The position numbers and the translations under genes were made by a program. Below the pieces are notes generated by a model. That model saw only the letters and a program-made list of their open reading frames with translations, was not told the origin of the DNA and searched no databases. From Globisporangium splendens (Eukaryota > Oomycota > Peronosporomycetes > Pythiales > Pythiaceae): a stretch of DNA of 64,000 nt. How positions within the stretch are numbered: position 1 is the first letter of the stretch; each line of letters begins with the position of its first letter. This document shows, in pieces, positions 40,596 to 52,086 of the stretch. The DNA lies in contig VFIW01000011.1 in the NCBI GenBank assembly GCA_006386115.1, positions 496,001-560,000 of the forward strand, given 5' to 3'.

Positions 40596-43216
40596 TTATG
40601 GCTTGGCGTTCGCTGCATTGCTGTTATTATTGGGCAAGTCCCCACTCTTCCACTTCAGGATCAGCTTGCTTGTGGCCTTCTCCGCTCGCGCTTGCGCTAT
40701 TCGTTTCTGGAGCAACTTCACTTTCTTCTCGTATTTCTCCGCAGTGGTGGCTTGAGCGTCAACCAGGTGCTTGACGCTATAAAGCCGAAAGATCTCGACC
40801 AGCAAACGACTCTGCAGCAGAATGTTCTTGCCGTGCAGTGCGATCCGAATCGCGTTCTTCAGCGTTTCCTCGCCACTGTCCGTTTTCCCGTAGTCAAGCA
40901 ACTTTGGTCCAAACAATGCCATGATCTCTGCCGTGGTCTCACTGCAACTCACATGCGTACTCATCCGTTCCAATGATTGATGAAGTACGGACAGCATGCT
41001 CGGACGCAAACTTTCAAGAGAAGCATGATGACCAAGACCGAGATTGTTGCCAGGAAGCGACGGATTAGTAGCAAGCTCGTGAGATGCCCAGAGCCATTTC
41101 GCAAGTGCAAGATCGTACTACAAAGAAAAGCACACAGATGAGTTGTTAGTGCATTGCTCAGTGAGATACATTTCGCAATAGAAATGCCTGCCTTTGCTCG
41201 AAGCTCGACACTACAGCCGTTGTAGATGAGGTTTCGCAGCCCTTCCATTTCAAGGATTCTTGCACCAAATTCTAGCAGCACAGCATTCGGACAGATTTGC
41301 CGAACCTGTAACCCAGAGAGACTGCTGCCACTGAAGGATGGGTCTGCTGCACTTCCGCAATACATCAAGACGTCCAAAGCTTCGACCCAGACACTCAAAT
41401 ACGAATCTGGGTACGAGGTGGCAGTGACAGCTATAGGCGGAAGCAACTTCTCGACCACATAATTGACATTGAAAACGGTCTCTTTCACCCTCCCAATGGA
41501 GACTGCATACTGGTAGCAAGCAATCATCACATACAGTTAATGCCATTCTACGCCATGACAGACGCACATGCTCGCAAAATAAGTTACCTTTGCGACCGCG
41601 ATGTGACATCTTGCGACGAAAAACTTGTAGAAGATGGTCGGTTCGAGAATACTTTTGTAACTCGAAAAGAGCTGAATCATCTGCGAGATACTGAGTCCAA
41701 ACTCAAAGTATCGGCATTGCTGTGCTTGCAAGCGGCAATGCAAGTACAGCATGTCGAACAGTGTCGCGACGAGCATCATCCGAATGCTCTTGTTTGAAGC
41801 ATACGTTTGCAAGTTGGTCTGCACGTGATGGATCGCCTTCATGGAGAGTGTGAGAGCTTCGCACGGATCGTGACACGCCATGACATTGAGCTTCAACCCA
41901 TCTACAATGCTGTCCAGATATGGTTCTTTCAAAATTCCAGTCGGCTTCACGTCCGGCGCACTTTGCAGCGCCTTGATCTCATCCAGAATAGGACTGATTT
42001 TCTTTACTTCTCCAGTTCTGTGGTGGGAGAATAACATGCCACAATCAGGTTCACGTCATGTATCAAAAGGTTAGAGTGCAACTGCGTACCTGAGGAAGTA
42101 GAACCCTGAAGTGACCAAATGGTAAGCACGCATTTCGCGACTCGCACTGCTATGCAAGGACGCAGTTTTGAAAAAGTCGTCGGCAGCTCGGATTGCATTG
42201 GACGATTCGTGTCCGCCACCAAAGTAGAACGATGCAGCATACGCGTGGCAGGCAACCTCGATAAGCCACAACTAAGCACACACGCACGAGGATCAAAAAC
42301 ATGTGAGCGACACCACCACAGCAAGGAAGCAAGACATCCTGCATTCCACTCGTACCTGGAAACCAGCGTCATACTGATGTGGGAAGCATTTCTGAACATA
42401 CTGCACGTGTTGCAAGAATCCTGAGTGGATCTCGGAGTTCTCACTGTTCTTTGCGAGAATCGAAGTGGCATGCAACTTCACGAGATGCTTTCGTAGCTTC
42501 TCAAGAAAGTAATTCTTGAACTCTGTTGAAGATGCCAGTTCAGCAGCCTGTGGTGAATTTGCGCCTTTGTCCAGTTCTGCGCACTTCGAGATCGCAGAGC
42601 ATAACATCTCCAACATCTGCCGATCCTTGACAGATCGCTCTATGTTTGAGATCTCCATTAGCAGGTATTTCGACTTGAATAGGCGACAGTGCCATTCATG
42701 CTGCACAAAAGCAGACGCACCAACATACACAGTAGTTAGCATCTAACGCGCCAAGTTGCCAAAGCGCTTTCTCCTCTGCCCAAGCATATCTATGCGAACA
42801 CACACCCACGTAAACTCACCTCAATGGCAACCTGCTTTGACTCCAACGCCTGCTCCACGACGTAGATGCAACGCTCGGCTCGTGCCAAGCGCTTCCGCCA
42901 CAGCTTGCGATTCGTCTCCGTCGGCGACGTCACCACACAGATTTCCGCGAGTAGTACATTTGCTTGGTGCTTAATTTGTTGAGTCACTGCACTCACGTGC
43001 TCAGCATCCCGAGCTCCACACACAGCCTGCACAAACAAATGTCCACGGCAGCACAGCAATCAGTTCGCTGCCATTTCGGGACAAGCTCGCAAGCAAAAGC
43101 AAACACTCTGCAAGACGCACCTCTAGAGTAGTGATCGCCTGCGGGGTCAGGTTGAACTGCACATACACGCACGCGAGCTCCCAGAGCCGCGCGATCTCCG
43201 CTTCCGTCACCGCCAT
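40596..43216 (-). CDS. MAU2: MAU2/SCC4-like cohesin loader subunit (TPR protein)
   Basis: Seven exons give 699 residues: 43216-43121, 43026-42820, 42700-42356, 42271-42090, 42017-41588, 41509-41192 and 41117-40596. All phases agree. The protein is an all-helical TPR-type solenoid. The N terminus (IARLWELACVYVQFNLTPQAITTLE) matches the start of plant SCC4 (IAEGLWGLADHHEKRGEIGKA). The C terminus (EKYEKKVKLLQKRIAQA) matches the plant segment EYQKRKSDDLQKRLVDA at the same distance from the end. MAU2/SCC4 wraps the N terminus of SCC2/NIPBL and loads cohesin on chromatin. The identification is by these end motifs, length and fold, and is probable rather than certain. Intron 6 appears to use a GC donor. 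Confidence 0.62.
41118..41191 (-). other. Probable GC-AG intron in the MAU2-like gene
   Basis: This 74 bp interval separates exons 6 and 7. On the minus strand it begins GCAGGC directly after AAG and ends TTTTCTTTGTAG. No GT donor in the same place keeps the frame, whereas the GC donor joins RAK to YDLALAKWLWAS in phase 0. Confidence 0.6.
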
Positions 43217-43404
43217 ACCTTTTCGTCTTTTGGCGCATTGAGCAATGTTGCTGCCATCACAAAAGGAAACTTGCACTGCAAAAATGAATTGACTCTCTTC
43301 AACTCAAAAATGAATTGGTTGGCATTTTGAATTGCCAAACCCATTATTGTTCTCTTGGCAATTGAAGCTGTCAATCTCATTGAAGCGCGGCTCAAATAGG
43401 AGAG

Positions 43405-44816
43405 ATGGCGGCGCGTGTCGGAGCCGAAGGGGAAGCCATCGGCGTCGGTGCGGCTTTCCTGGTCGACGGATTTGCGTATGCGCTTGTTGCCGTGGCTGCA
43501 GCTGTGCAGCTTGTGCGTAACTGCTGTCGCTATCGTCCCTGGACTGTGCAGAAGATGATCCACTTGTTCATGTTCTTCGCCACGCTCAGTAAGAGCAATT
43601 CAATTGATCATGCAGGATTGCTTTGCGTGAGAAGCGTGAGCACTTGCTAACAGTTGTCTTCACTTTTATGCTTCTGTAATGTAGTTCGAGCGGTTTTCCT
43701 GGTGCTGGTGGGATACGACTGGTGCGGCGTTCTCACGGGCGAGATCGATGTGTCGAAATGCAGCGCTGCCGAGCGCGATCTGTTTTACATTCTGGATCAA
43801 CTGCCGATCCTCGCTTTTTTCGCGACGTATGCGCTGCTGATGCAATTTTGGGCGGAAGTGTACTACAACGCTGTGGATCAGATCGTGGTGCTCTCGTCGT
43901 TTGTGAAACCCATGGTGAAAGTTCTGATTGCGGTACGTGCAAAAGAGTCACGAGTCGTGAGCTTGTATAGCCACCGTGTCTGATCTCTTTGCTGTTGTGT
44001 ATGCGATCCAGGTGATGCTTCTGGTGCAATGCCTGTTTTGGGTCCTATATGCGTCTGCGTGGCGGAGCGAGAGTGAGTTTTGCATGGGATTGTCAGCTAC
44101 TTTGGCATGGATGGGTACATCCATTGCTGACCGAAACATCTTTGATTGTGCACATATGCAGGATCGTTTTTCACGAAGAGCCAAGCGATTTTGAACATGC
44201 AAATGTTTCTCATTGTGACTGCGGGATTTATTTACTATGGAAGGAAGGCGTATGTTGAACTCCGGTAAGCACTGCAGTAGCTCATTCGCGCTCAGAATGG
44301 AGCACACGCAGATATCTTTGACTTTGAAATTCACGAACTCACTTTATTACTTGAAACTTGTGCAGGTCCGTGCCGGTGGAGCTGGGCATTCGATCCAAGA
44401 AGCTCAAAGAGGTGAGTTCTTTATTATTGGCGCTAATTGCATCACTTGCTGCTTGTGTCGCTAATTGGTCGTGGTGGTGCATGAAATTGTAGCTCGCATT
44501 GATGACATCCATCTGCACGTCGTGCTTTATGACGCGATGCGGCTTGGAAATGTTTTTGTCCACCGAGAAGCATCAGCTTCATGATAGCAGCACGTGGTTC
44601 ATCGTGTTTTTGTATTACGCGCTGCTGGAGATTTTCCCGTCGATCTCGATTCTCTATTTCAACCGCCGCCTTCCTCTCAGAAGAAGACGACAACTTGGAG
44701 GTGGCGCTGCTCGAGCGCGCAACGGTCGACGCAGTTTGTTTTTCTCCAAGGGGATCGACCACGATACGCAGCCCGACAACTCGTTGCGCGCAAGTCTCCT
44801 CCACAGCGAGAATTAA
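43405..44816 (+). CDS. TOM1/THH1-family seven-pass membrane protein
   Basis: Six exons give 321 residues: 43405-43588, 43685-43932, 44012-44072, 44162-44264, 44366-44411 and 44493-44816. All are GT-AG and in phase. Several hydrophobic helices are visible (AFLVDGFAYALVAVAAAVQLV, FLVLVGYDW, LFYILDQLPILAFFATYALLMQFWAEVYY, VMLLVQCLFWVLYA, MFLIVTAGFIYYG, WFIVFLYYALLEIFPSI). The core DQLPILAFFATYALLMQFWAE is the family signature of plant TOM1/TOM3/THH1 (PF06454), tonoplast proteins. The plant proteins were identified because tobamoviruses use them; their cellular role is unclear and the proteins resemble GPCR-like bundles. The C-terminal tail is Arg-rich and polar. The gene is divergent from the MAU2-like gene with only 188 bp between start codons. 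Confidence 0.85.
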
Positions 44817-44945
44817 AAGACCAAGGGGCTACTAGTGTGCAGTGTACCATTTCAACTCAACAAAATGTATGTATTTTGCTTCTGTTTTAGTAAATGCGAA
44901 GCGCATGTTCGCGAACTTTGTGCAGTGTACGTTTTAAATGCGTGT

Positions 44946-46749
44946 CTATTTGCTGACAGCGCTCAATTCGAGCGAGACTTCCTCCAGCAGCGCGAGCATG
45001 CGGTCGTTTTCTTCTGGTGATCCGATCGTAGCGCGCAAGCAGTCGTCGAGCAGGAGCTGGTTGCCACGGTAGCGGATGACCACACCGCGGTCCGCCATTT
45101 GCTTGTACACTTGCAACGAGTTTGGAAGCTGATGTTACACAGGAAGAAGAAACGGATACAAGTCAGTGAGATGTTGTACAAACACGCAAAAAGGAACAGC
45201 TAAAAAGGAGCGTACCTGGAACAAGACAAAGTTCGAGTCCGACGCGTAAATCGCCTGGACGAATGAGAACTTGCGCAGCTCCTTGAGCACGCGCTGCTTC
45301 TCCGACTTAATGATACCGACCTTGCGGTTCAGCTCGTCGATGTTGCCCAGAGCCTCAAGAGCAACCTAAACCGAGAATTTCAGTGTTAGCTTAAGCTAAG
45401 AGTCCGCATTGGCATGATGTTTCTGTACCTTGGCGGTCAGCTTGTTGATGTTGTATGGCGCCTTGACGTTGTTGAGGATCTGGATGAGGCGAGGATCACC
45501 GAACGCGCTGCCCAAACGGATACCCGCGAGCCCGAAGCCCTTCGACAGCGTTTGAAGCACGATCAAGCGAGGGTACGTGTTGACGAGAGTGCACAGACTC
45601 GCAGTCTCCGAGAAGTCGATGTACGCTTCGTCCACGACAACGAATCCCTTGTACGACTGGTGCAAAAACATAAAACGTAACAGCATCATTGTGAGAATTT
45701 GCATTATTCTCAATTGCATGGACGATAAGCACGTTTCAATCAACCTCGGACTTCAAGACCGTCTCGATGTCATTGGTGCGAAGAGCATTCGCCGTTGGGT
45801 TACCGGGGCTACACAGGAAGATGATCTTGGTGTTAGGCGTCGCGGCATTCAGGATCGCTTCTGGGTCAATGTGGAACGACGGCAAAGGGAGGTCATCCTG
45901 CAACCGTGAAAAATCACTTGTTAGCCATTCCGTGATAAATATTAGGTGTGCAAGAGCATTACAACGACCCAACATTGATGTACCTTGAGTCCCTTCGGGT
46001 TTTCTGCTGGCGCTTCCACCTTGAGTGGCACCGAGATGATGTTCACGTCGTGGATGTTGGCGCACACTTGGTACATGCCGTACGTGGGAGGGGTGATCAG
46101 AATCGAGTCCACGCGCGGCGTACACGCAACGCGAATAACCAAATCGATCGCTTCGTCACTACCAACGCCCAAGAAGATGTTGTTGATGTGCACTTTGTTT
46201 TCACCCGTCTTGGCATTTCTGCACAATCAAAAACGTATGCAATAAAGGAGTCAGCATTGGCAAAGCGACATATACAACGACTATTGCACTACCACCAGTA
46301 TTTATTCACCTAAAGTCAGCGAGCGCTTGCTTCACTTCGCGTTGGTATGGGTCAGGGTATCGCTCCAAGATCTCTTGGCGCAGCACATGGTCGGTGTCCA
46401 ACGGTGGACCGAGGCTGTTCTCGTTCGCATCCAATAGAATACCTGCACCACCACAATAACAAGCAACCATAAGCGCATGCGCTAATAAGGCACCGCGTTC
46501 TTCGTCTATTGCAAGCATACCCTGGTCGTAGTCGTCGCGGGCACAACGGTATGGCGTGAGCGCCAAGATGTTTGGGCGGATGAGACGCTCCACTTCGTCC
46601 AGCGACACCGGCGCCTCCTTTGGCAGCTGCTTGCGGCTCTTCGCACTGCTACTGCTGCTACTGCCAGCGCTCGCCTGGGTCTTCCCAAAGAGGTAGCCGA
46701 CGCCGAGTCCCGCCGTCAGACCCAACGCCAACACGCTCTGCTTGTCCAT
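44946..46749 (-). CDS. Histidinol-phosphate aminotransferase with N-terminal hydrophobic leader
   Basis: Seven exons give 436 residues: 46749-46521, 46442-46310, 46218-45984, 45897-45745, 45656-45429, 45365-45216 and 45128-44946. All phases agree. The enzyme is a PLP-dependent class I/II aminotransferase of histidine biosynthesis (bacterial HisC type). Signatures are LDANENSLGPP, GVGSDEAIDL, TPPTYGMYQ, CSPGNPTAN, VDEAYIDF, TLSKGFGLAGIRLGS (PLP-binding Lys289) and IRYRGNQLLLDDCLRATIG. The first 23 residues (MDKQSVLALGLTAGLGVGYLF) form a hydrophobic helix followed by a Ser-rich linker. That leader is absent from bacterial HisC and suggests membrane anchoring or mitochondrial import. The start at 46749 is the first in-frame ATG. 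Confidence 0.92.
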
Positions 46750-47749
46750 CTTGTGTTGCTGCTGTGCTTGCGCAAATGATGGGAATTCCGATTCTGAGGA
46801 CAAGCGACAGACGTTTGCTGGATGGCTGAAGTTGGCGAGTTAACTGGATCAGACTCGTTCTGATTCGCTCAAATTCGCAAGAGCGATCCTTTTTAGCCAA
46901 TGAGTGGTGATAGAATGAGTTTTTGTCACGAACATTTTGTCCCCTCACAGAAGCAGAATGATGACAGCGCTCAACAACCGCGTGTTGCTTCGGCGAAGGT
47001 TCCTCTGGCGAATCGTACTTCATCGAACGCGATGACTGACACGTACTTAAAAGAGGTGAGAGGGTAAAGAGGATGCTCAAGGAGGGGCTCATATTGTGGG
47101 CAGCGACTGTACCTTTCTCACTGAAGCACAAAAAAGCAGCTGTGTTCCTCAATCAAATCGTTTCTTTCGAAAATTCTCCACCGTTACCCCCACCTTGCTG
47201 TCGTCCACCAACAAATTTGTAGGTAGCACATATGTCAGCTTTTGACGGTTCAGTTTCAGTGCATATTCTATTTGAGAGTGCATTGTGAGCTTCCTTCCTA
47301 TAGACGGGCTATCAAATTACGCAGGAACCAGGGAGACTGACTTCGAGTGTGTGCACCTTGCATAAACTGGGCAGAGGATGTCGGATCGCTCTGCCTATCT
47401 CTCACATAATCCTTGCATAATACCAATCAATAAACTACATCAATATTAAAGAGGCGTAATGATGTTTGTTTTATCTTGAGTGTGTTAGATATAGAGTCAA
47501 TGCATGTTAGCAGGTAAGGGTTTGCTCTGTCATCTGGCTCACAAGTGCAACCCAGGAGAGATGACCTCGCTCGGGTTCCCGCACCTTGCACGCGCTTGCG
47601 TGAGTGAGTGTGTGAGTGAGTGTGTGCCTCATGCCTCGGCGCTGAATGGTCTGCTTCCTCCTTTGTTTCCTTCGATGGAAGAAAGTCATTTCCACTATTC
47701 GCCGCTTCCAGGTCGACTACCCCATCAGCCAACCCCGCCATTCGTCAAC
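46750..47749. promoter_or_regulatory. Divergent intergenic region, aminotransferase and elicitin-like gene
   Basis: A 1.0 kb region between divergently transcribed genes. GTGAGTGAGTGTGTGAGTGAG repeats occur at about 47600-47627 in the probable leader of the elicitin-like gene. No coding frame is supported, and an in-frame ATG at 47504 is rejected because it would bury the signal peptide. Confidence 0.35.
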
Positions 47750-48454
47750 ATGAAGAGTTCGTCCGCCCTCGCGCTCCCGTTCGCCGCTGCGGCACTGCTC
47801 GCGGCATCGTCCGCTGACGCCGCCGTCGTCGTCGCCAAGGACTGCACGCAGGCGCAGCGCCAGTTCGTCAACAAGCTGCTCGAGCAGGACGTGAACCCGT
47901 TCAAGTCGTGCGCCGCCAAGGCCAGGGGCGACATCACGGCGCTCTCGACGTCGCGTCTGTGTCCGATCGCGGAATGCAAGACCTGGCTCGAGTACATGGC
48001 CGAGAATGCACCAGACTGCGTCTACGACGACACCAACTACGGCACGACGTTCACGGCCAAGGCCAAGGACTGCGGCAACAGCGGCAGCTCCGCTGGCAGC
48101 AGCGTCGCGGGTGAGGCCGACACTACCACCGCGTCGTCGGGATCCAAGGCGACGACGACCAAGTCGTCCTCGGGTTCGAGCTCCGAAGCCGGTGCCACCA
48201 CCAAGCCAGTGAAAGACACTGCGAGCAACAGCTCCGGATCGGGCTCGTTGGAGATCGAACCTGCAGTCGAGGTGCCTATCCTTGACGACGGCTCGACCGT
48301 GACGATCCCACAAAAGACCACCACCCCAGCACCAACCACGCGCACGCCTGCGGTGACGCAGCAGCAAAGCGCTGCTTCGTCGACCCAGTTCACGTCTCGT
48401 GCGCTCGGCGCTCTCTGTGCTGTCTCGGTCACGATCGCCGCCCTTGCGTTTTAA
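47750..48454 (+). CDS. Elicitin-like secreted protein with GPI-type tail, copy 1
   Basis: An intronless gene of 234 residues from the ATG at 47750. The signal peptide (MKSSSALALPFAAAALLAAS, ending near ADA) precedes an elicitin-like domain with six cysteines spaced 21-16-4-13-17. The invariant C-x4-C step appears as LCPIAEC. A long Ser/Thr-rich region of low complexity follows, then a hydrophobic C terminus (LGALCAVSVTIAALAF) that predicts GPI anchoring. Elicitins bind sterols; oomycetes of this lineage cannot make sterols and are thought to take them from hosts, and some elicitins trigger plant defence. The spacing differs from canonical elicitins, so this is an elicitin-like (ELL) type. Confidence 0.9.
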   Translation: MKSSSALALPFAAAALLAASSADAAVVVAKDCTQAQRQFVNKLLEQDVNPFKSCAAKARGDITALSTSRLCPIAECKTWLEYMAENAPDCVYDDTNYGTTFTAKAKDCGNSGSSAGSSVAGEADTTTASSGSKATTTKSSSGSSSEAGATTKPVKDTASNSSGSGSLEIEPAVEVPILDDGSTVTIPQKTTTPAPTTRTPAVTQQQSAASSTQFTSRALGALCAVSVTIAALAF

Positions 48455-48758
48455 GAAATAATAATGCGATCGAAGTGTTGTTATTTCTCACAAAGCGTAC
48501 GTGCCCATGCGTGTCTTCCTTTTTCAAAGCATGCGCCATTTAGAGGATGATCATGCCGCGGTTCATTTTGCCTTTTGTTTATATCTGATGTGAAAATATT
48601 GGGCTTTTTTTCTTCCATTTTGTTTCACTTGGGTGTGTGTGTGTGTGTGTGTGTGTGTATTTTCATTATTTTAAGATCGGCGTATCTTTTTTCCACTCCG
48701 TTTGTCTAGCGTGTGTATAACTTATCGTTCTCGTCACCTCTGTCTTTCTTTCTTCTTC
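48455..48758. other. Convergent 3' intergenic region
   Basis: The elicitin-like gene and the Tudor-knot gene end here, 304 bp apart. A (GT)13 run lies at 48633-48658. Nothing else was recognised. Confidence 0.4.
48633..48658. repeat. (GT)13 microsatellite
   Basis: A perfect GT dinucleotide run between two convergent genes; (GT)n/(AC)n runs recur across the window. Confidence 0.95.
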
Positions 48759-49974
48759 CTACGTCTGTTGCCGTGTGGACAGGTCGCTGAGCTGGCGCTT
48801 CCACACGTCGGCGCAGCGCTGCAGAAAGTTCGCCGTCTGCGCGTCTTCGTCCGTGTTGAGCTTGCGGATCGCCGCGAAATCGATCGAATTATCCGCCGGC
48901 AGCAGGTCGGCGATCGCCTTCAGGCGCTTGGCGTCTCTCACTGCGGAGGGCGACGGTCCCGATCGCTTCTTCTTCTCCGGCGCTGGGGTAGGCAGAGGCG
49001 CTCTTTTCGGCGTTGTAGTACAAGCTGCTGCCGTGGCAGGAGCCTGTGACGCGAGCTTCTTGGCCGTTGGAGACGCCTTAATGACTCCAGTGCGTCCGCT
49101 CCTTCCGGGGGTCTTCTTGGTCTCTACTTTAGCCGTGTCGTCAGTTGTGAGCTTTGCGGGACGAGGCTTCTGCGACGCTGCTGGAGCTTCGTTTGCCGCC
49201 GATGGCTGTGGCAAATGGGGGCGCGCCGCAGACTTCGGCGTCACGGGACACTGGGCACTTGTCTCTTTGCTCTTTTCTTCGGCGAGTGGCACTATCGAGT
49301 TGGCGGCGCTGTTCTGGAACTCGCTTGGGTCCAGCGAGAAAATATCCGATTGACCGTCCCAACGGCGCGGCACTGCGAGGCTTTTCTTCGTTAACGCTAC
49401 AAGTTGGATCAGTAGATAGACACACAAAGTCAGCGCATCAAAGCAACGCATATGAGACTGCAATTGAAACAGCAGCACTTACGAACATACGTCCCGTGTC
49501 CTGCAATGGACATCGCGTCGGTCCAAATATCCCAGCGCGATTTCCACCCAATGAAATGCACTTTGATCTTCTGCTCCTCGAGCTTGCAATCGATGATCTG
49601 TGCCTCCGCCCACAGCATTTTCGTATCCTGCAGCAACAACAAAAACACCATCATGTTCGCTTTCCAAGGACCTGTCAACAAGCACACAAAGCGATGTATA
49701 ATTGTACCAGCGCGTCGACGTATAGCCCTACACAGGGAGCGAGCGGTGTGCCTGCCGCCTTCTTCTTCTTCCCATTCGGCTTCCCTTTCTTCTGCTTTCC
49801 AGCCGACTTGCTCGTCTTTTTTGTCTGTTTCTCCACAGTGATCACTGTCTGCGGCAGCGTCGAAGGATGGTCCGTCGGAAGCGGAAGAAGCAGCGGATGG
49901 TCTGTCATCGCAAGCGAGTCTGCGGCCACCGGGATCTTCTCGGCGTCAATCGCAGTCGCAGCAGTGGTCTCCAT
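48759..49974 (-). CDS. Tudor-knot / chromo-barrel domain protein
   Basis: Three exons, 49974-49708, 49627-49483 and 49396-48759, give 349 residues. Exon 1 ends with VGLYVDAL, and exon 2 supplies DTKMLWAEAQIIDCKLEEQK and then VHFIGWKSRWDIWTDAM. Together they form a Tudor-knot or chromo-barrel fold, as in MOF, Esa1 and MRG15, where the conserved pattern is V-x-W-x-A-x-I and H-F-x-G-W-x-x-R-W-D-x-W. Such domains bind methylated histones or nucleic acid. The flanks are Ala/Pro/Lys-rich and disordered, with basic clusters (KQKKGKPNGKKKK) that suggest nuclear localisation. The C terminus has a helical segment (AVRDAKRLKAIADLLPA). No catalytic domain is attached. The family beyond the domain is not recognised. 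Confidence 0.8.
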
Positions 49975-50349
49975 TGATGGCTGCTGATGCAGCAAAGGAT
50001 GAGAGAGTGGCTCACTCGCAGGTGTTGGCGCCAGCTCGTGGAGACCCGTCTGGACACTACTTCGCACACAACGCAACGGCACAACAACGCACATACACAC
50101 GCGCGCATGAGTCCATGGTGATCGTCGTTATAGCTGTGGCTTGCGCCATTAGGACATACCCTTGGCGCGTGGTGTTTGGCGCGACACTCGCTGCCATTTT
50201 GGAAATGCCTCAAAAGAATGCCGTTCGCGCGCTCACTAGGGCTCGGGCTCTTTTGCCTCGGACTCTTCTATTTCGAGATAATGCTGTTTGATAGGTTATA
50301 GTATCAGACTCAGATCGGACTTTTCAAGAGCTCCAACAGACGAAATGCC
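49975..50349. other. Intergenic region between the Tudor-knot and TRMO genes
   Basis: A 375 bp gap between two minus-strand genes, probably the promoter of the Tudor-knot gene. Nothing else was seen. Confidence 0.3.
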
Positions 50350-51943
50350 CTAATGGAGTGCTGGGGTGACTGCGTTGATGAAGACTTGTGTGGGGAGCAG
50401 CGACCGCGCAGCGCGACCACCAGAGCGCCCGCCTTCTCCTCTATTGCTATTCTCATCATCTGTGTCAGGCAGCACCACCGAGTACGAGACGTTCGCATTG
50501 TCGATCACGATCTGATTCGCGTTGGTCCCCCACCGCTTCGTCTGGTCCTTGCTGCGCACGTCCACTTGCAGCACTTGCTCGATCGCAGCAACGAACGCGT
50601 CAGGATGGCCGCGAAAATGTGTTGATGATGCCGACAACTCGTGCACAGCTGAAGTGGTGGATGGGTCGCGCCACTGCACACTGTCCAAGGGAAGAGATCA
50701 AGAGAGATAGGTGAGCTCATTAATACAAACAAAAAGTGATGAGGTAAGTGAGACTTACGTGGTCGGCGGATGATCAGGAGATACCCACGCTGCTGCTTTT
50801 GCGTTGGTTATGCAGTCGTAGCCTAACAAAACGGCCACATGCTTAGTCAGAAGTGATTTGGAGGGAGCTGAGTTGCTCAACAGCATGAAGACAAACATAC
50901 CTGGGACATAGGGCTTCACGTCCAACACGGGTGTCTCGTCGACGAGATCGACGCCTGAGATGTATACGATGCGCTTTTTCATGTCCACACTGTCTATCTT
51001 TGCCAACGTGATGCCAATCGGATTCGGACGATGTGGCGACCGCGTGCTGAAGATCCCGACGCGCTCCTTCAGCATCGGAGGAGAGATCTTTGCCTGTGCA
51101 TGCATCAGTAGAACACAAGTAAAAGCTGCTGAGTTTCGTACAGCTTTTCCAAAACCAATGGCTGCTGATGCACATTGCATAGAGCTATACGAACCTTGAA
51201 TGTATGGCGATGGCTGTCGGAACGCAGTCCTTCATGCGCTCGCGCATTCTTGCCGTTGGTGTTCTTGTGGAACACAAACACAATCCACACATGACTGAAC
51301 GATTCCAGACCAATGAGCGTGTCTGGTGAGATGCTGCGCTGGAACTCAATGGCTCCCTTGGTCGCTGGTGCCAACAGTCCTTGTCGCGGTGTTCCTATAG
51401 AATCGCAGTCAAGCAGAGCTATCACATGAGCGCAGACTGCTCACGTGTTGCGACAGATCGACTAGGATACACGCACCTAGACAGCTCTTGAAGCACGACC
51501 GAATGTGGCCAACCGACTGCATGAAGTGGCCTTTACTCGTGTCCAATTTCTCATCCATCACACGTCGCAGTTCCTGCAACAAGCAGCCATCAAGCAGAGA
51601 TGAGAACATGGACCATCTGTGTGTACATACATTCTTGCATCGTGCCATAATGCATGCATCTGCCTCACTTTCTCAGCAGCAACGCGTCCTTTGCGCTCTT
51701 CCAGCCGCATGTGCTCCTTCTTCCGCAGCTCTCCCTCCAGTGTCTGTCACACAATCACACCGCTTCATTGAGTGTCGACTTGTCTGCACAATATCTCATC
51801 GCCAAAAGTAAACGCACCGCCATACGCTGCAGCAATGCATCCGCACTGCCTTCGTTCCTCGGCCACTGCGTCCAGATCCACGCCGCCATCGCTGCGGCCT
51901 GCAGCAGCGCAAGCGCAGCGAGCGCGTCCACCGTCAGCGCCAT
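50350..51943 (-). CDS. TRMO: TRMO, tRNA (adenine(37)-N6)-methyltransferase
   Basis: Seven exons give 361 residues: 51943-51818, 51743-51669, 51573-51477, 51394-51195, 51093-50901, 50822-50759 and 50680-50350. All are GT-AG and in phase. The TrmO/UPF0066 domain contains TPRQGLLAPATKGAIEF, GLESFSHVWIVFVFH, the diagnostic FSTRSPHRPNPIGITLA and VLDVKPYVPGYDC. The enzyme methylates t6A at position 37 of tRNAs to m6t6A using S-adenosylmethionine. Upstream of the domain are an N-terminal hydrophobic helix (VDALAALALLQAAAMAAWIW), a charged helix (LRKKEHMRLEERKGRVAAEK) and a linker. The leader predicts membrane association or organelle import, which bacterial TrmO lacks. A long polar C-terminal extension follows the domain. 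Confidence 0.9.
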
Positions 51944-52086
51944 TTGGTGGCACTCAATCAAAACCGAACGGATCAAATGACACAAGTGGGTACGCAATAC
52001 CGTGATCGACCCTATTACTATTCCCTATTTGGATGATCTTTCAGAGCTGCTCATTTCGAGATCTTTGACGAGAGCGACAGACGAAA

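Noticed and set aside
47504..47749. An upstream in-frame ATG for elicitin-like copy 1
   Set aside because: It would place 82 residues before an obvious signal peptide.
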